From NCBI GenBank assembly GCA_019188255.1, contig JAETXT010000002.1, forward strand, positions 6,689,011 to 6,753,010: DNA of 64,000 nucleotides. Direction: 5' to 3'. Below are positions 1 through 10,439 of the stretch, one piece after another; within the stretch, counting starts at the first letter, position 1; each line of letters opens with the position of its first letter. The notes under the pieces are model-generated. The model was not told the DNA's origin, did no database searches, and worked only from the letters and a program-made list of their open reading frames with translations. This DNA is from Verticillium longisporum. Its lineage: Eukaryota > Ascomycota > Sordariomycetes > Glomerellales > Plectosphaerellaceae. Position numbers and translations under genes: made by a program.

Positions 1-618
1 CCTCGGCCGCACCTCTGAAATCTACACTGCCGACCTCAGCGACCCCGCCAGTGTCGCTGCTCTCGTTCCGAAGGTCCTCGCCGACGGCCACCAGATCCGC
101 ATCCTCGTCAACTGCGCCGGGATCCAGCGCCGCCACCCAGCGCACAAGTTCCCCGACAACGACTTTAACGAGGTCCTGCAGGTCAACCTCAACGCCGTCT
201 TCACCGTGACGCGTGACATTGGTGCCCACATGCTCGAGCTCGAGCCCGACGCCGTGACCGGCAGGCGGGGAAGCATCATCAGCTACGCCTCGCTGCTGTC
301 CTTCCAAGGCGGTTTCACAGTGCCGGCGTACGCCGCCTCCAGGGCGCCGTCGCCCAGTTGACCAAGAGCTTCGCCAACGAGTGGACATCCAAGGGTGTTA
401 CCGTCAACGCCATCGCGCCGGGATACATTGAGACTGATATGAACGAGGCTCTGCTGGCGGACAAAGAGCGCCTCGCCAGCATCAGCGCGCGCATCCCCGC
501 CGGTCGTTGGGGATCGCCCGAGGACTTCCAGGGGACGACGGTGTACCTGGCCAGTCGTGCGAGTGGCTACGTTAGCGGGCATACACTAGTCGTTGACGGC
601 GGCTGGATGGGAAGGTAA
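1..618 (+). CDS. SDR oxidoreductase, KduD-like, 5' partial and frameshifted
   Basis: Short-chain dehydrogenase/reductase most like 2-deoxy-D-gluconate 3-dehydrogenase (KduD), an NAD(P)-dependent sugar-acid oxidoreductase. The start lies upstream of the window. Visible in order: NCAGIQRR (the NAG motif), VNLNAVF, the catalytic-serine strand [14 protein letters not shown], then VPAYAAS where the YxxxK motif should follow. The frame breaks at about 341, exactly at the expected catalytic lysine codon: the bases read tcc-agg-gcg, and one missing A would give serine-lysine-glycine. After the break the C-terminal part continues in the next frame ([46 protein letters not shown]) to the stop at 616-618. 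Everything else is family-typical. A one-base assembly error or a recent inactivation are both possible. Confidence 0.85.
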
Positions 619-740
619 TTTTGGATATGTCAAATGTATGAGGCACTGCCTGAAGCTATTTGCGTTGACGATACAACTAATACCACTACACCGCCAAACA
701 CCAGCCGCTTTTGCCCACAACAACCTTGCCAGCACCCATC

Positions 741-2264
741 TCAAGCTTTGGAAGCCATGACTTTCTCCATCCAAGGGTATACAGACCCATTGGCCATCGG
801 GTATCCCATATGCAACGCTCCCGGGAAGAATCTGTCGTATATCAGCGTCGTGCACCATGCATCTCCGTACTGGACACGCCACCTACCTAGCCTCTTTCGG
901 CGTTCCATACTCAAACAGCATGATGGAATCCTCGATTGGCATCAAGCCGTCTTGCGTACCCTGAGAAAGTTAGCTGGCCGTTCTCCGACGATCGCACAAA
1001 GCCACTGACGTTGATCAAAAGCAGCCTGGTTGAAGGCTGCTGTATGACTCCTGCGTCAAGAAGCGAGAACTTCTTCTGCACCCCCGTCTTGTACTCCGCC
1101 ACAGTCTCGTAACCGTGCTTCATAGCCATAGCCGGCGTCAACCTGCGTTGAGTGATCAGTAATGGACACATCCACAGCGTGCCCGCATGGAAGGCTACTC
1201 ACTGAAACGGATACTCGTGCCCATCTGCCTTGTCCAACCACTCTTCATCGAAAAAGTAATGGCACCCGGCTCCCTGCGCAATCGAGCGGATGAGCCGCTC
1301 CTTGTGCGTGTGTGCGATGCGAACAGCATAGTAGCCGCCCGAACTGAGCCCCCAGACCATCACCCTGCCCATATCGAACCGGCCGTCCGCTGCCATCCAG
1401 TCGAGCACACTGCTCCACAACCGATCAGGGCTGTCTGGGTCAGCCGAATCAGCAGGGCAGTCTGCTGTGCCCGGGATCTCGACGACGACACTGCCCCATC
1501 CTCGTGACAAAAGCTCGTCGCAACGCAGCGTGTTGTCGGGCCTGTAGCCGTCCAGACCAGTCATGAGCAAGACGACGGGACAGGGCTGGCGCTGAGAACT
1601 CGTCAATTTGGGCAGGCGAACATACACGGGTATATTCGCCCTGTCGCGCCCCTGCTTATGCATGTGCGGGATCTCAACCTCTTCCACTGGGCACTCCCAC
1701 GCGCTGGCAGCTTTAAGATACGTCTCCTTCTGCCACTGCCACGCCTTCCACTTGATGGGGCAGCTGATATCTGGGAAGGCTGTGATGTAGGGGAAATGAG
1801 CGATGCGGTAAAGAGCACAAGCGCGAAGGTAGAGCTGGCTTGCCTGCTTGGGGTCGCCGGCCGCCGCGGCCTTGTCACCCCTGGCAATGAGACGGGCAGC
1901 GTTGGGGAAGAAAGCTTCAGTATACGCTCTCGACGTGCCGTCGTTGATGTTGTACTATCACGGGGTCAGCTGGGTAACAAGACACCAAATTCATGGTATT
2001 CTTTACCCTTATGAGGTGCTCGAAGACATCCACAAAGTCTTCGTACTGGCCGTCATGGAAAGGGTACACGCTTTTGGTGCACTGATTGCGTTGGTCAGCG
2101 GCTCTGAAGAACGTGGTGCTTCAGTGTCTTACCGGAAATCTCCATTTGGTCTCCCACAGGGCTTTGATACCTTCATGATGTGGCATTTTCGTCTCGAAAG
2201 CCTCCTTTCCCATGAGCCACGCTCTGCTCTCAGGCTCGGACTCTTTGGCGGTTCCGTACGGCAT
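741..2264 (-). CDS. alpha/beta hydrolase, Ayg1-like (DUF1100/FrsA-like)
   Basis: Predicted 418-aa alpha/beta hydrolase of the fungal Ayg1 type. Family members shorten polyketides in DHN-melanin-like pigment synthesis; paralogues have other or unknown substrates. Six exons read by eye: 2264-2133, 2081-2007, 1954-1203, 1142-1010, 960-887, 831-741. All five introns are GT..AG, 49-60 nt, with CTRAC-like branch sites, and the exon lengths sum to 419 codons. Diagnostic segments: IKALWETKWRFP near the N-terminus, MTGLDGYRPDN, EIPGTADCPAD, SPDRLWSSVLDW, the nucleophile elbow GLSSGGYY, QKKFSLL, the acid GTQDGLMPIED and the histidine GALHMGYPM. No signal peptide is seen. I start at 2264; a second ATG lies about 17 codons in. 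The stop is only 122 bp from the stop of the SDR (convergent). No PKS lies in the window, so a pigment role is not implied. Confidence 0.85.
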
Positions 2265-3383
2265 ACTGGGAAGCCTGTTCGAGGATTATGAGACGACTCG
2301 GACGATTCTGTTCTTTTTGAACACAGGAGTCTTGCACCTGCACTGCACAGCTGTCACTCTGTTGCTACGGCGGCGTCGAGCGATGTGCGGCTGGTGGCTG
2401 TTGCTGATGACCCTGGACCTCCATCAGTAACGCATTTCATTTGAAATGCATGCAAAAGTCTGCATGCAGCTGCGACGTACTGGGATTTCAGAGAAGCGAT
2501 GCGCAGTCGAGTGAGCGACCTGGCTATGTCCTCCAACATGGTGTGAGAGACGATTAGGATGTGTCTGATTATATGTAGGCCAATGGCGTCTGCCCAGATA
2601 AATAACAGCTTGGCTCGACTGCATGACAGACTTCGCATTGCAGAGACAAAAGAGTTCCATTATAGGCTCGGAGAGGTACGCTACGTCGGACAAGCCAAGT
2701 TGGGGATATCCGGAAGTGTCCGGGGCAGCTGAGATCAGCCGTGACATCTGATGCTGGTAATCCAGCAGTTCAAAACAGGCGTGTCATTGGGGTTGAAGAC
2801 CACAAGAGACATGTGAAAGCACTAATCATGCGACATGACTACATTGTCTGAGCCAACTAAAGCATGTGTTGGAGGAGCTCCGATGGGGAGGTTACGCAAC
2901 CAGGCACGTTCCGTGGTTCAAAAGTTTAACCCGAGAGCTGTATGTAGTCCAACGAGGCGCCAGCCGAATGCATTGGCGCCGCTCAAATAGCATAGCTGAG
3001 GGATAAGTGGCAGCCCATACGTCAGCTTCGGAGTTCAACGTCAGGGAGCAACGCGAACAACGACTACAAAAGCCTCGCCATGACGCTCCACGATTTCCAT
3101 GCGACTTTCTCTGCCTTCGTGGGCGCGTCGAACAAATCATACAGGGCCCGACAAGTTGCACTTGGTTGAAGTTTGATCGTCTATTCATTTTCGTCGCTCT
3201 CCACGCCCCGTCGCAGGAAATTTTTCTCTATATTTTCGAGCCTGCAGATGCCCGAGATCAGTCGTGAAACGCCGAACAGGGTTTACGAGTGTCTAATGTG
3301 TGATGGCCAGATGACAGAAAGAGAAGCCAACATGTGAATGGCATGAAAACGTGTGGTCGCATGGCAAGAACAACAGGCCGCAT
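2265..3383. other. intergenic, 1.1 kb
   Basis: Upstream of the Ayg1-like gene and downstream of GNA1. Reading frames are short with no family resemblance. No tRNA, repeat or transposon end was recognised. Confidence 0.5.
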
Positions 3384-3990
3384 CTAGGATGCCTTACTCT
3401 TGTCTCCCTCGTAGTAGTGCGCCATCTCGAGGCCGGCCCGCCTGAAGCCACACTTGACGTAGAAGCCCTCGTTGGCCTCGCTGCAGTCGAGAATGCTCTT
3501 GTAGCAGCCAACCTTCTCGGCAATGAAATCCAGGGCCTGGATAATCCTCAGGCCGAGCTTCTTGCCTTGCTGGTCCTTGGCGACCGCAATATCTTCGATA
3601 TGGCCGACGAGGCCCAAGCTGTGGATGCTGTTGGAGATGGCGGTCAGCACCCCCCCCAAAAAAGGCTTGGGTACGCGGGTAAAAAGAAAGGAGCTGGGTA
3701 GCTGCTCACAATTTGCGCTCTACGATCAAAGCACCAGTACCAACGACGGCTCCCCTGCTGGTGTCCTCAACCACGAGGATATAGTACCCGTCTTGCGATT
3801 GCAGCCAGTCGTAGCGCTCGCCGAACTTGTCGTCACTGATCTCGCCGACGGTGGTCAGGACGCGCAAGCAGTCGAGAAAGCCCGTGTCGTAATCGGACTT
3901 GCGCAGGGCTCGCAGAATATATCCCTCAGGGAGCGATGCCGCGACAGTGGGCGACAGGAGGTCGTGGGAGAAAAGACCTGCCTCGGACAT
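3384..3990 (-). CDS. GNA1: glucosamine-6-phosphate N-acetyltransferase
   Basis: GNAT-fold enzyme that acetylates glucosamine-6-phosphate with acetyl-CoA, the second committed step to UDP-GlcNAc for chitin, N-glycans and GPI anchors. Two exons, 3990-3710 and 3627-3384, are split by an 82-nt intron (gtgagc .. ctgac .. caacag) and give 174 aa, the usual length. Visible: the N-terminal segment LFSHDLLSPTVAASLPEGY, RALRKSDYDTGFLDCL, LTTVGEIS, then the joined GTGALIVERKFIHSLGLVGHIEDIAV typical of Gna1 (split here over the intron), the acetyl-CoA loop DQQGKKLGLRII, and the C-terminal CYKSILDCSEAN, FYVKCGF. The intron holds a G-run on the coding strand. The start is the ATG of MSEAGLFSHD; a longer frame upstream has no conserved sequence. 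Divergent from the lipase gene across about 890 bp. Confidence 0.93.
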
Positions 3991-4880
3991 GGTGATTGTT
4001 ATGGCTGGCGTAGGAGGAGAGGGGTGTCGTGGTTGGTGTTGAGGGGCAATTCGAGTCGGTGGAGCGTACTCAAGGTGCTCAGAAACGAACGTCGAGCTCA
4101 CGAGTGAGAATAGCGAGGCGCAGAACGAGATAATGGCAGAGGCAGTTGTCAATGAAGGCTGTAGTGCTTGTTGGCAAGTTGGAAGGGGGCTAAAACAGAA
4201 ATCTGGCGCTCCCCTTCTGTCCTCGAGCGATCGTCTCCCCCAGCCAGCCAGTTGGCCGGATCGAGCGAGCTTGGAGCTGAGCCCGCCAGCACGTTCTGCC
4301 CGCGCCTCAACACACTGACTCTTGGTGGACAAGGACCTGAGCTAAGGAGACTCCCGGGTGGGGAGCGCCTGGGCGACCCCTGAAGGGCCCCTGCGGCTCT
4401 CCCGCGACAGCACCAGAGCAACCAGGGCTGCTCGTGCTATTTATGGCTTCTTATCTGAGCCTTATCTCCAGCCAGGTCTCGTATATTAACAGAAGAATTG
4501 CCCCACTGCAAATGCCTATGACATGCTCTTGCCATGCTTCTCCCCTTCCTTCCCTGCCGCCTCGAGCGCCCATCGCGTGTCTCGGAATCACGTGTCGAAG
4601 GCCATCACCACTTGATTCGAATTCAACCATTCCAGTGGCAAGCCTTCCATCAACAAGCCCACCCACCCCCCAACGTCACGCAAGAGGACGCTGTGGCTCC
4701 ATTCGAGGCACCGGGCAGTTGCAGCAGCATGGATCATGGCCTATCACCTTTTCTGCCAACTACTAGTGTAGTACCAGGCAGTTTCTCCAGTCCATACCCT
4801 CAACTTGTCTTCGCCAGTAGCATACCTAGGACCTAGGATAGGAGCGTGACCCCTTTACGATCGGAGAGACCTCCGCCACG
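3991..4880. promoter_or_regulatory. divergent promoter region GNA1 / lipase
   Basis: 890 bp between the start codons of two divergently transcribed genes, so both promoters and 5' UTRs must lie here. No specific binding site could be assigned. The lipase ATG sits in a good context (ccacgATGG). Confidence 0.45.
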
Positions 4881-7800
4881 ATGGATTCTGACGAAGACCC
4901 TGAGGCTGAGAAGAAAATCGTCCAGCCACCGTCAACTGGATCAGACCTTGTTCGAATCTCCTCTGGAACACAACCTGGCAGGACCGTCCTTCCCGAACCC
5001 GTCGCCAAAGCAATCAGTTTGGCCACCCGATCCAGCAGTCTCGCGCTTCGTGTTGGAACTCTCATCACTTCGTATGGGTTCGATGCCGCCAAATTCACGA
5101 CCTTGTCGAGCCTGGAGCTCGGCCGTGGCATCCTCGAAGGAATCCTCCACCGAGCTGGACAAAATGCCATCGCACGGTCACAGTCCACCTTGGCCCGCAT
5201 TGATGCCGAGACTGTCATCGAACGGAGTCTCGAGAGCCTGCACATGGCCATGTCCCAGATCGTGTTCTGGACGACCGCTGGATTTTATGTCGCTGAAACG
5301 ACCTTTTCCGCTGGTTCGCAGATAACGCAGCTGCTCCTGTCGTCCTTGGACCAGTTCTTCGGCTCCACAGACTCGTCCCGCGCAATCGCCAGCATCATCA
5401 CGCTGGTCCGCCGCGAGTTTCAGAACCCAGCAACCGGTCACAGCGGTCAGAAGGTTGGCGTCACCGATCTCGCCATGGGCATCTGTGCATTGGCATATCT
5501 TCAGCAGAAGTGCTGGAAACTCCCCGATGAGGAAAGACGCCGAGCGCCGCAGGAGGAAATTGTTTGGGATATTGTCGTTCTCAGCGATGGCGAACGAGTT
5601 GACGTCCACGAAGACAGCCTCTATGGCATGCACAAAGGTCGTTACGAGCCAAAAGGGCCAGGCATCCTTGTTTCCAAACCTGGACCCTCTCCTGGCCCAG
5701 ACCTCATTGCGACGCTGCAGCGACACGCAAGCCAAGACAGTGGTGACGAGGATGACTATCTCTCCCCCGAAAATCGTCTTCGAGACCAAATCATGCAATC
5801 TCTACCCGCCGACACGAGTGTTTCTATCACAACATCTACACATACGCAGAAGACGATCACTGTTGAATTCACTGGCGCCGAATCGCCTGCACTGTCCCCT
5901 CCTCCCGGTGTTGAACTTGTTGAGAGAGAATTCATCCCTGCGGCCGATGCTCGAAGAGACGTGTTTTCGAGTACCACCGGTGCGGTGACCGATCAAATCA
6001 CGCAACGTGTGGTGTACAAGTTCGACAAGACGATGCTCCGGAGTACGGCCTGTCGAGGCTACGACCAGTCTCCGAAAGTGTCTGGATCAGTGGCCGAGAT
6101 TGATATTCTTCTGGATGGACCAGACAGTCCACCTCCACAGCTGCCAGAGCGTCATAAGGCTCTAGAAGCACCACCCCCGATCCCGCCGCGGCGGCGCAGC
6201 TCAAAAGCTTTCGAAGAACTCGCTACAAGTACAAGGTTAGAGCAGACCAGGACCCCTCTTGCGTCAGACTCTTCCCACAAACAAACCTCCCGCAAGGTAT
6301 CTGACTCGGTAGTCGACGTTGGGAAGTCGCAAATCAACACAGTTTCCGACAACGGATCAAACCAGAAACGCCAGCGCGCTCCTTTAGGGCCAGTCGGCAC
6401 GAAGCGCAGCTCCGAACCTTCACCCCAGGCTGAGGAGCCTCTTTCGGCCAAACCGCGATTGACCAAGTCCAAGACTGAGCCCACCAAAGACAGCAAGTTG
6501 CCTCCGAAGAAGATGGGGGTGCGACAAGCTCTGAAAAGAGCTCCAGGGTCTAGTATGTCCAGTCTCTGGAGTCGAGATACACCTGATGCAGCTGCCGCGA
6601 TGGCCCCTTCAACAAACTCAGCTCCCAAACCAAAGCCGGCGTCAACTTTGAAGAAGCTTGTCAGCCCAACCAACCTCTCCCATCGTCCTTTTAATCGAGC
6701 AACAGGACCGACTGTTTCGTCCAATCTCCGCGACAAAGGGTCCTTCGATGACCCTGCCGAAATTCCTCGCAGCTCATCTCGGGCAGGCTTCATTTCAATC
6801 CACGAACGTCGCCGGGATTCGGTTGTATCTCAAACTGATACTTACTCGATGCACTCCATGGACAGTCTAAGGCCGGAATCACCCATGCTTGCCCGGCGAT
6901 CGCCGAGCGCCTTGGGCAAGGCGTTTCCAGATTATGATGCAAGTGACTTTGGCTCCCCCGCCTCACCTAGAGCCAACCGCATGAGGCAAAGAGGACACAC
7001 TCCCAGCACCAGCCTCTACAGCATAGCAACAAATGGTTCGCAAACCTCTCTTGTCTTGGCAGCGAGGCATCCGAAGAGTGCCTACACAGATTCAGAGGCC
7101 ATCGAAACGTTGCGATGTGCCGGCGTTGTAGACGGAATGTTCCCAGCAAAGCATCTACTTCACAACATAACACGCTTCATGCTTTACTCATCTGCCGCAT
7201 ATGGGTCGGGATTCCTCAAGTTCATGAGGATCTCAAGGAATCTACCTATCCTTAAAGCCATGGACGAGACGCATCATGAAATACGATCATTTGCTCATCA
7301 CACGGAGTCCAAGGCTGAAGACGTTCTCATGGCTTCTTTCGTCGATTCTCACGGCGGGTCCGACACGACAGGTGCAACTGGTACCGGGGTGCCCCTAGTT
7401 CACTACATCTCTCTCGATCATGAATCCAAAGCAGTAGTGCTGGCCTGCCGAGGCACTTTGGGCTTCGAAGACGTTCTAGCTGATCTAGCTTGCGACTACG
7501 ATGACATGTCGTGGCGTGGGAAGTCATATCAAGTTCACAAAGGCGTGCACGCATCAGCACGACGACTTCTTTACGGCGGCGACGGCCGGGTCTTGTACAC
7601 GCTCAAAGAAGCACTCGACGAGTTTAGCGACTACGGCCTCATCCTCTGCGGCCACTCCTTAGGGGGCGCCGTGACAGCCCTCTTAGGCACCATGCTCGCC
7701 GAGCCGAGTCCGACTGGCACGGGGTTCGTGACCTCTGCCGAACCACACCACCGCCTACTCACATACGAGTCCTCGGCCACAGCGGGTTCCGGTGGTACGA

Positions 7801-8408
7801 CGCACGTCTGCCTCCCCTCAGGCCGGCCCATACACGTCTATGCCTACGGCCCGCCGGGCACAATGTCTCCCGCCCTGCGCAAGGCTACGCGTGGCCTCAT
7901 CACAAGTATCGTCCACGGCCACGACCTCGTACCGTACCTCTCGCTCGGCGTCCTGCATGACTTTCAGGCGGTGGCGCTCGCCTTCCAGAGCGACAGCACG
8001 GACGCCTCCCGCCTTGAGGCCCGCCGGCGCGTATGGCAGGCTTTCCAGCACGGACTGGCCGACAAGTGGTACGCCACCTCCACCGCCAGCTTGCCCGAGA
8101 ACGACCAGTGGGCGCTGACGGCGTTGGGTTCCTTGAGGAGGAGCATAGTCGGCACCAAGCTCGTGCCGCCAGGGGAGGTATTTGTCGTCGAGAGCTCGAA
8201 AGTCTTGCGGAGGGATGCCTTTGTGCTCGCCGAGGAGGTGGATATCGGGCGGCCGGCGAAGAGAGTCGTTCTCAAGTACATCCGAGACGTCGAGGCGCGA
8301 TTTGGAGAGGTTCGGTTCGGGACTAGCATGTTGATGGATCACAGTCCGGCCAAGTATGAGGAGGCGCTGCGGAAGTTGCGGCTCGGGGTGGTCGACGCAG
8401 AATACTAG
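4881..8408 (+). CDS. class 3 lipase, sn1-diacylglycerol lipase-like
   Basis: Single uninterrupted 1175-aa reading frame. The C-terminal third is a lipase_3 domain: VHYISLDHESKAVVLACRGT, EDVLADLACDYDDM, VHKGVHASARRLL, the nucleophile elbow LILCGHSLGGAVTALLG (Ser about residue 926), HVYAYGPPG and the acid loop HGHDLVPYLSLG (Asp about 1013). This order matches diacylglycerol lipase-type serine hydrolases, which release the sn-1 fatty acid from diacylglycerol. The N-terminal 230 residues are moderately hydrophobic and helical without a clear multi-pass membrane bundle. Residues about 300-720 are low-complexity, rich in S, P, K and R with PPPIPPRR-type proline motifs, and probably disordered and phosphorylated. 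No signal peptide, so an intracellular lipid-signalling or lipid-droplet role is likelier than secretion. It ends 170 bp from the convergent GH43 gene. Confidence 0.85.
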   Translation: MDSDEDPEAEKKIVQPPSTGSDLVRISSGTQPGRTVLPEPVAKAISLATRSSSLALRVGTLITSYGFDAAKFTTLSSLELGRGILEGILHRAGQNAIARSQSTLARIDAETVIERSLESLHMAMSQIVFWTTAGFYVAETTFSAGSQITQLLLSSLDQFFGSTDSSRAIASIITLVRREFQNPATGHSGQKVGVTDLAMGICALAYLQQKCWKLPDEERRRAPQEEIVWDIVVLSDGERVDVHEDSLYGMHKGRYEPKGPGILVSKPGPSPGPDLIATLQRHASQDSGDEDDYLSPENRLRDQIMQSLPADTSVSITTSTHTQKTITVEFTGAESPALSPPPGVELVEREFIPAADARRDVFSSTTGAVTDQITQRVVYKFDKTMLRSTACRGYDQSPKVSGSVAEIDILLDGPDSPPPQLPERHKALEAPPPIPPRRRSSKAFEELATSTRLEQTRTPLASDSSHKQTSRKVSDSVVDVGKSQINTVSDNGSNQKRQRAPLGPVGTKRSSEPSPQAEEPLSAKPRLTKSKTEPTKDSKLPPKKMGVRQALKRAPGSSMSSLWSRDTPDAAAAMAPSTNSAPKPKPASTLKKLVSPTNLSHRPFNRATGPTVSSNLRDKGSFDDPAEIPRSSSRAGFISIHERRRDSVVSQTDTYSMHSMDSLRPESPMLARRSPSALGKAFPDYDASDFGSPASPRANRMRQRGHTPSTSLYSIATNGSQTSLVLAARHPKSAYTDSEAIETLRCAGVVDGMFPAKHLLHNITRFMLYSSAAYGSGFLKFMRISRNLPILKAMDETHHEIRSFAHHTESKAEDVLMASFVDSHGGSDTTGATGTGVPLVHYISLDHESKAVVLACRGTLGFEDVLADLACDYDDMSWRGKSYQVHKGVHASARRLLYGGDGRVLYTLKEALDEFSDYGLILCGHSLGGAVTALLGTMLAEPSPTGTGFVTSAEPHHRLLTYESSATAGSGGTTHVCLPSGRPIHVYAYGPPGTMSPALRKATRGLITSIVHGHDLVPYLSLGVLHDFQAVALAFQSDSTDASRLEARRRVWQAFQHGLADKWYATSTASLPENDQWALTALGSLRRSIVGTKLVPPGEVFVVESSKVLRRDAFVLAEEVDIGRPAKRVVLKYIRDVEARFGEVRFGTSMLMDHSPAKYEEALRKLRLGVVDAEY

Positions 8409-8577
8409 TCGGCAAGAGGAGGGGTATGTTCATTTTGATTAGGGAGCACATGGATGGGTACACTCAGGTCAAGGGTACAATAGAGGGCATGCACACAGAG
8501 GCAATCAAGATGCAGGCAGGCACAGAATATGGTCATTATCATTTTTCATTTCGTACAGCTTTTCCCCTCTCGAGCCC

Positions 8578-9564
8578 TTACTCTTGGGGCTTCTCCGTGA
8601 CGATCTTGCCGTCCTTTGTGTAGAAGATTTCCTTAACCTTGACGGAGCGCAGGTGGTCGACACCCTTGCTGAGCTCGCAGTCGTGGTGGAACAGCCACCA
8701 CTGGCCCTTGAACTCGACGATGGAGTGGTGGGTCGTCCAGCCGAGGACGGGCTCGAGAATGCGGCCGCCGTAGGTGAAGGGGCCGAGGGGGCTGTCGCCG
8801 GTGGCGTAGCAGAGGTAGTGCGAGTCGCCGGTCGAGTAGGAGAAGTAGTAGGTGCCGTTGCGCTTGTGGACCCAGGCGGCCTCGAAGAAGCGGCGGTCGT
8901 GGTCGTCGCCGAGGATGGGCTTGCCCGTGTCCGGGTCGAGGATCTGGATCTCCTGGACCTCGCCGGCGAACTGGTGCATGTCGTCGGTCAGCTTGGCGAC
9001 GCGGGGGCCCATGGCGACGACGCCGTCGCCCGAGGGCTCCTTGGCACCCTGCCACGCCGGGTCAAAGGCGTCGTTGCCCTTCTGGTAGCACTGCAGCTGG
9101 CCGCCCCAGAGGCCGCCAAAGTAGAGGTAGCCCTGGTTGTCGTCGTCGACGAAGGAGGCCGGGTCGATCGAGTAGGAGCCCTTGATGGGCTCGGGGTCGG
9201 GCTTGAAGGGGCCCTCGGGCCTGTCGCCGACGGCGACGCCGATGCGGAAGATGCCCTCCTTGTCGCGCGCGGGGAAGTACAGGAAGTACTTGCCGTCCTT
9301 GAAGGCGGCATCGGGGGCCCAGAGCTGCTTGGACACCCAGGGCACATCCTCCATCTTCAGGACGACGCCGTGGTCGACAGGCTCCTCGGTGGGGTCCAGC
9401 GAGGAGGTGCTGAAGACGTGGTAGTCGGCCATGTCGTACTGGTCGCCATTGTCGTTGAACTGAATGTCGGTCTCCCGGTCGTGCGACGGGTAGATGTAGA
9501 CCTTGCCCTCGAAGACGTGGGCTGACGGGTCGGCCGTGTAGATGCCGGTGATGAGAGGCGCCAT
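8578..9564 (-). CDS. glycoside hydrolase family 43, intracellular
   Basis: Intronless 328-aa GH43 five-bladed propeller enzyme (beta-xylosidase / alpha-L-arabinofuranosidase type). The three catalytic acids are visible: base Asp12 in YTADPSAH, modulator Asp134 in SIDPASF and general acid Glu228 in FFEAAWVHK. Other family blocks: YIYPSHDRE, DVPWVSKQLWAPDAAFKDGKYFLYFPA, GLWGGQLQ, YYFSYSTGD and GWTTHHSIVEFKGQWWLF. The protein begins MAPLITGIYTAD, so there is no room for a signal peptide and it should act on imported oligosaccharides in the cytosol. Its nearest GH partner, the GH3 enzyme at 12-14.7 kb, also lacks a signal peptide. Exact substrate cannot be read from sequence. Confidence 0.93.
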   Translation of the reverse strand: MAPLITGIYTADPSAHVFEGKVYIYPSHDRETDIQFNDNGDQYDMADYHVFSTSSLDPTEEPVDHGVVLKMEDVPWVSKQLWAPDAAFKDGKYFLYFPARDKEGIFRIGVAVGDRPEGPFKPDPEPIKGSYSIDPASFVDDDNQGYLYFGGLWGGQLQCYQKGNDAFDPAWQGAKEPSGDGVVAMGPRVAKLTDDMHQFAGEVQEIQILDPDTGKPILGDDHDRRFFEAAWVHKRNGTYYFSYSTGDSHYLCYATGDSPLGPFTYGGRILEPVLGWTTHHSIVEFKGQWWLFHHDCELSKGVDHLRSVKVKEIFYTKDGKIVTEKPQE

Positions 9565-10439
9565 GTTGGACGGTGGATAAGGGACGCTGGGGGAGTGAAT
9601 GATGCTGCCGCTTGGGGGCAGAGGAGACGCAGCTGAAAGAATTACAAGAGCTTGAGCTCGTCAAGGGTCACGGCTTATCGTTGAACCCAAGAGAAGGATG
9701 AGTTGAAGCTGCGAAGTGTGAACGAAAGAGCTTCAGTTGAAGGTCGATGGCGGGGGGTTTATGTTGCCCCTCGTTCTGTTCCCCCATCTCGTCACGTCTC
9801 GGCTTCGTCAGGGACCCCATTACCCCAAGTGGGTGCGGATGATGTTGCGCTTGGCGATGGGGGCAGGGTGGCATGCGGGACGACACGCCCATTGCCCATT
9901 TACCCAGCGCATTTTCCCGGTTTACCCCCTCCACTGTTGTGGACATGCTGAGCCACCAAATGTGCCATGGTATACGGATGGAGCCTGCTAGTCAGCCCGG
10001 GAACTGGGTCACCCTCGTCGCAGGGCACTTGGGGCCTAATTGAGGTTCGAAGAGCCGATCACCTTGTTGCGCCGCCTGCCATGTGTCTGGTTGAATTGAA
10101 CGAGCCAGTGGATCTCACCCACTGACTTTAACCGGCCGGGCCTTTGGAGGAGCCCTCCACCAAGGATTTGCCAGATCTGCTGATACCGCAGCGGGATGCC
10201 GCATGGAAGCCGCAAGCGGGACGTCAAGATGCCTCGAGAAGCAGCCCGACGTTGCCGGCGCAGACGCAGGACATGCAATGCTTGCTTTGGACCCCCTGCA
10301 AGTCGCATTCAGCACGGTAGAACAGGGGGCTCATGCAGCTGTTGCGCCTGGCGTTGAGGCTGAATGTTACCAACTTTGCCGAGACGTCGATGGTGGACGC
10401 AGGCCAGGAGCATCATGGCAGCTGCGAACTTGCGGCGAA
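9565..10439. other. intergenic / GH43 promoter
   Basis: 875 bp upstream of GH43 and downstream of the CCDC97-like gene. Nothing recognisable as a gene. It contains the 5' UTR and promoter of GH43. Confidence 0.45.

Noticed and set aside
8584..9525. 313-codon + strand open frame opposite GH43
   Set aside because: Mirror of the GH43 codons (V/L/A/E-rich); antisense artefact of GC-rich third positions.
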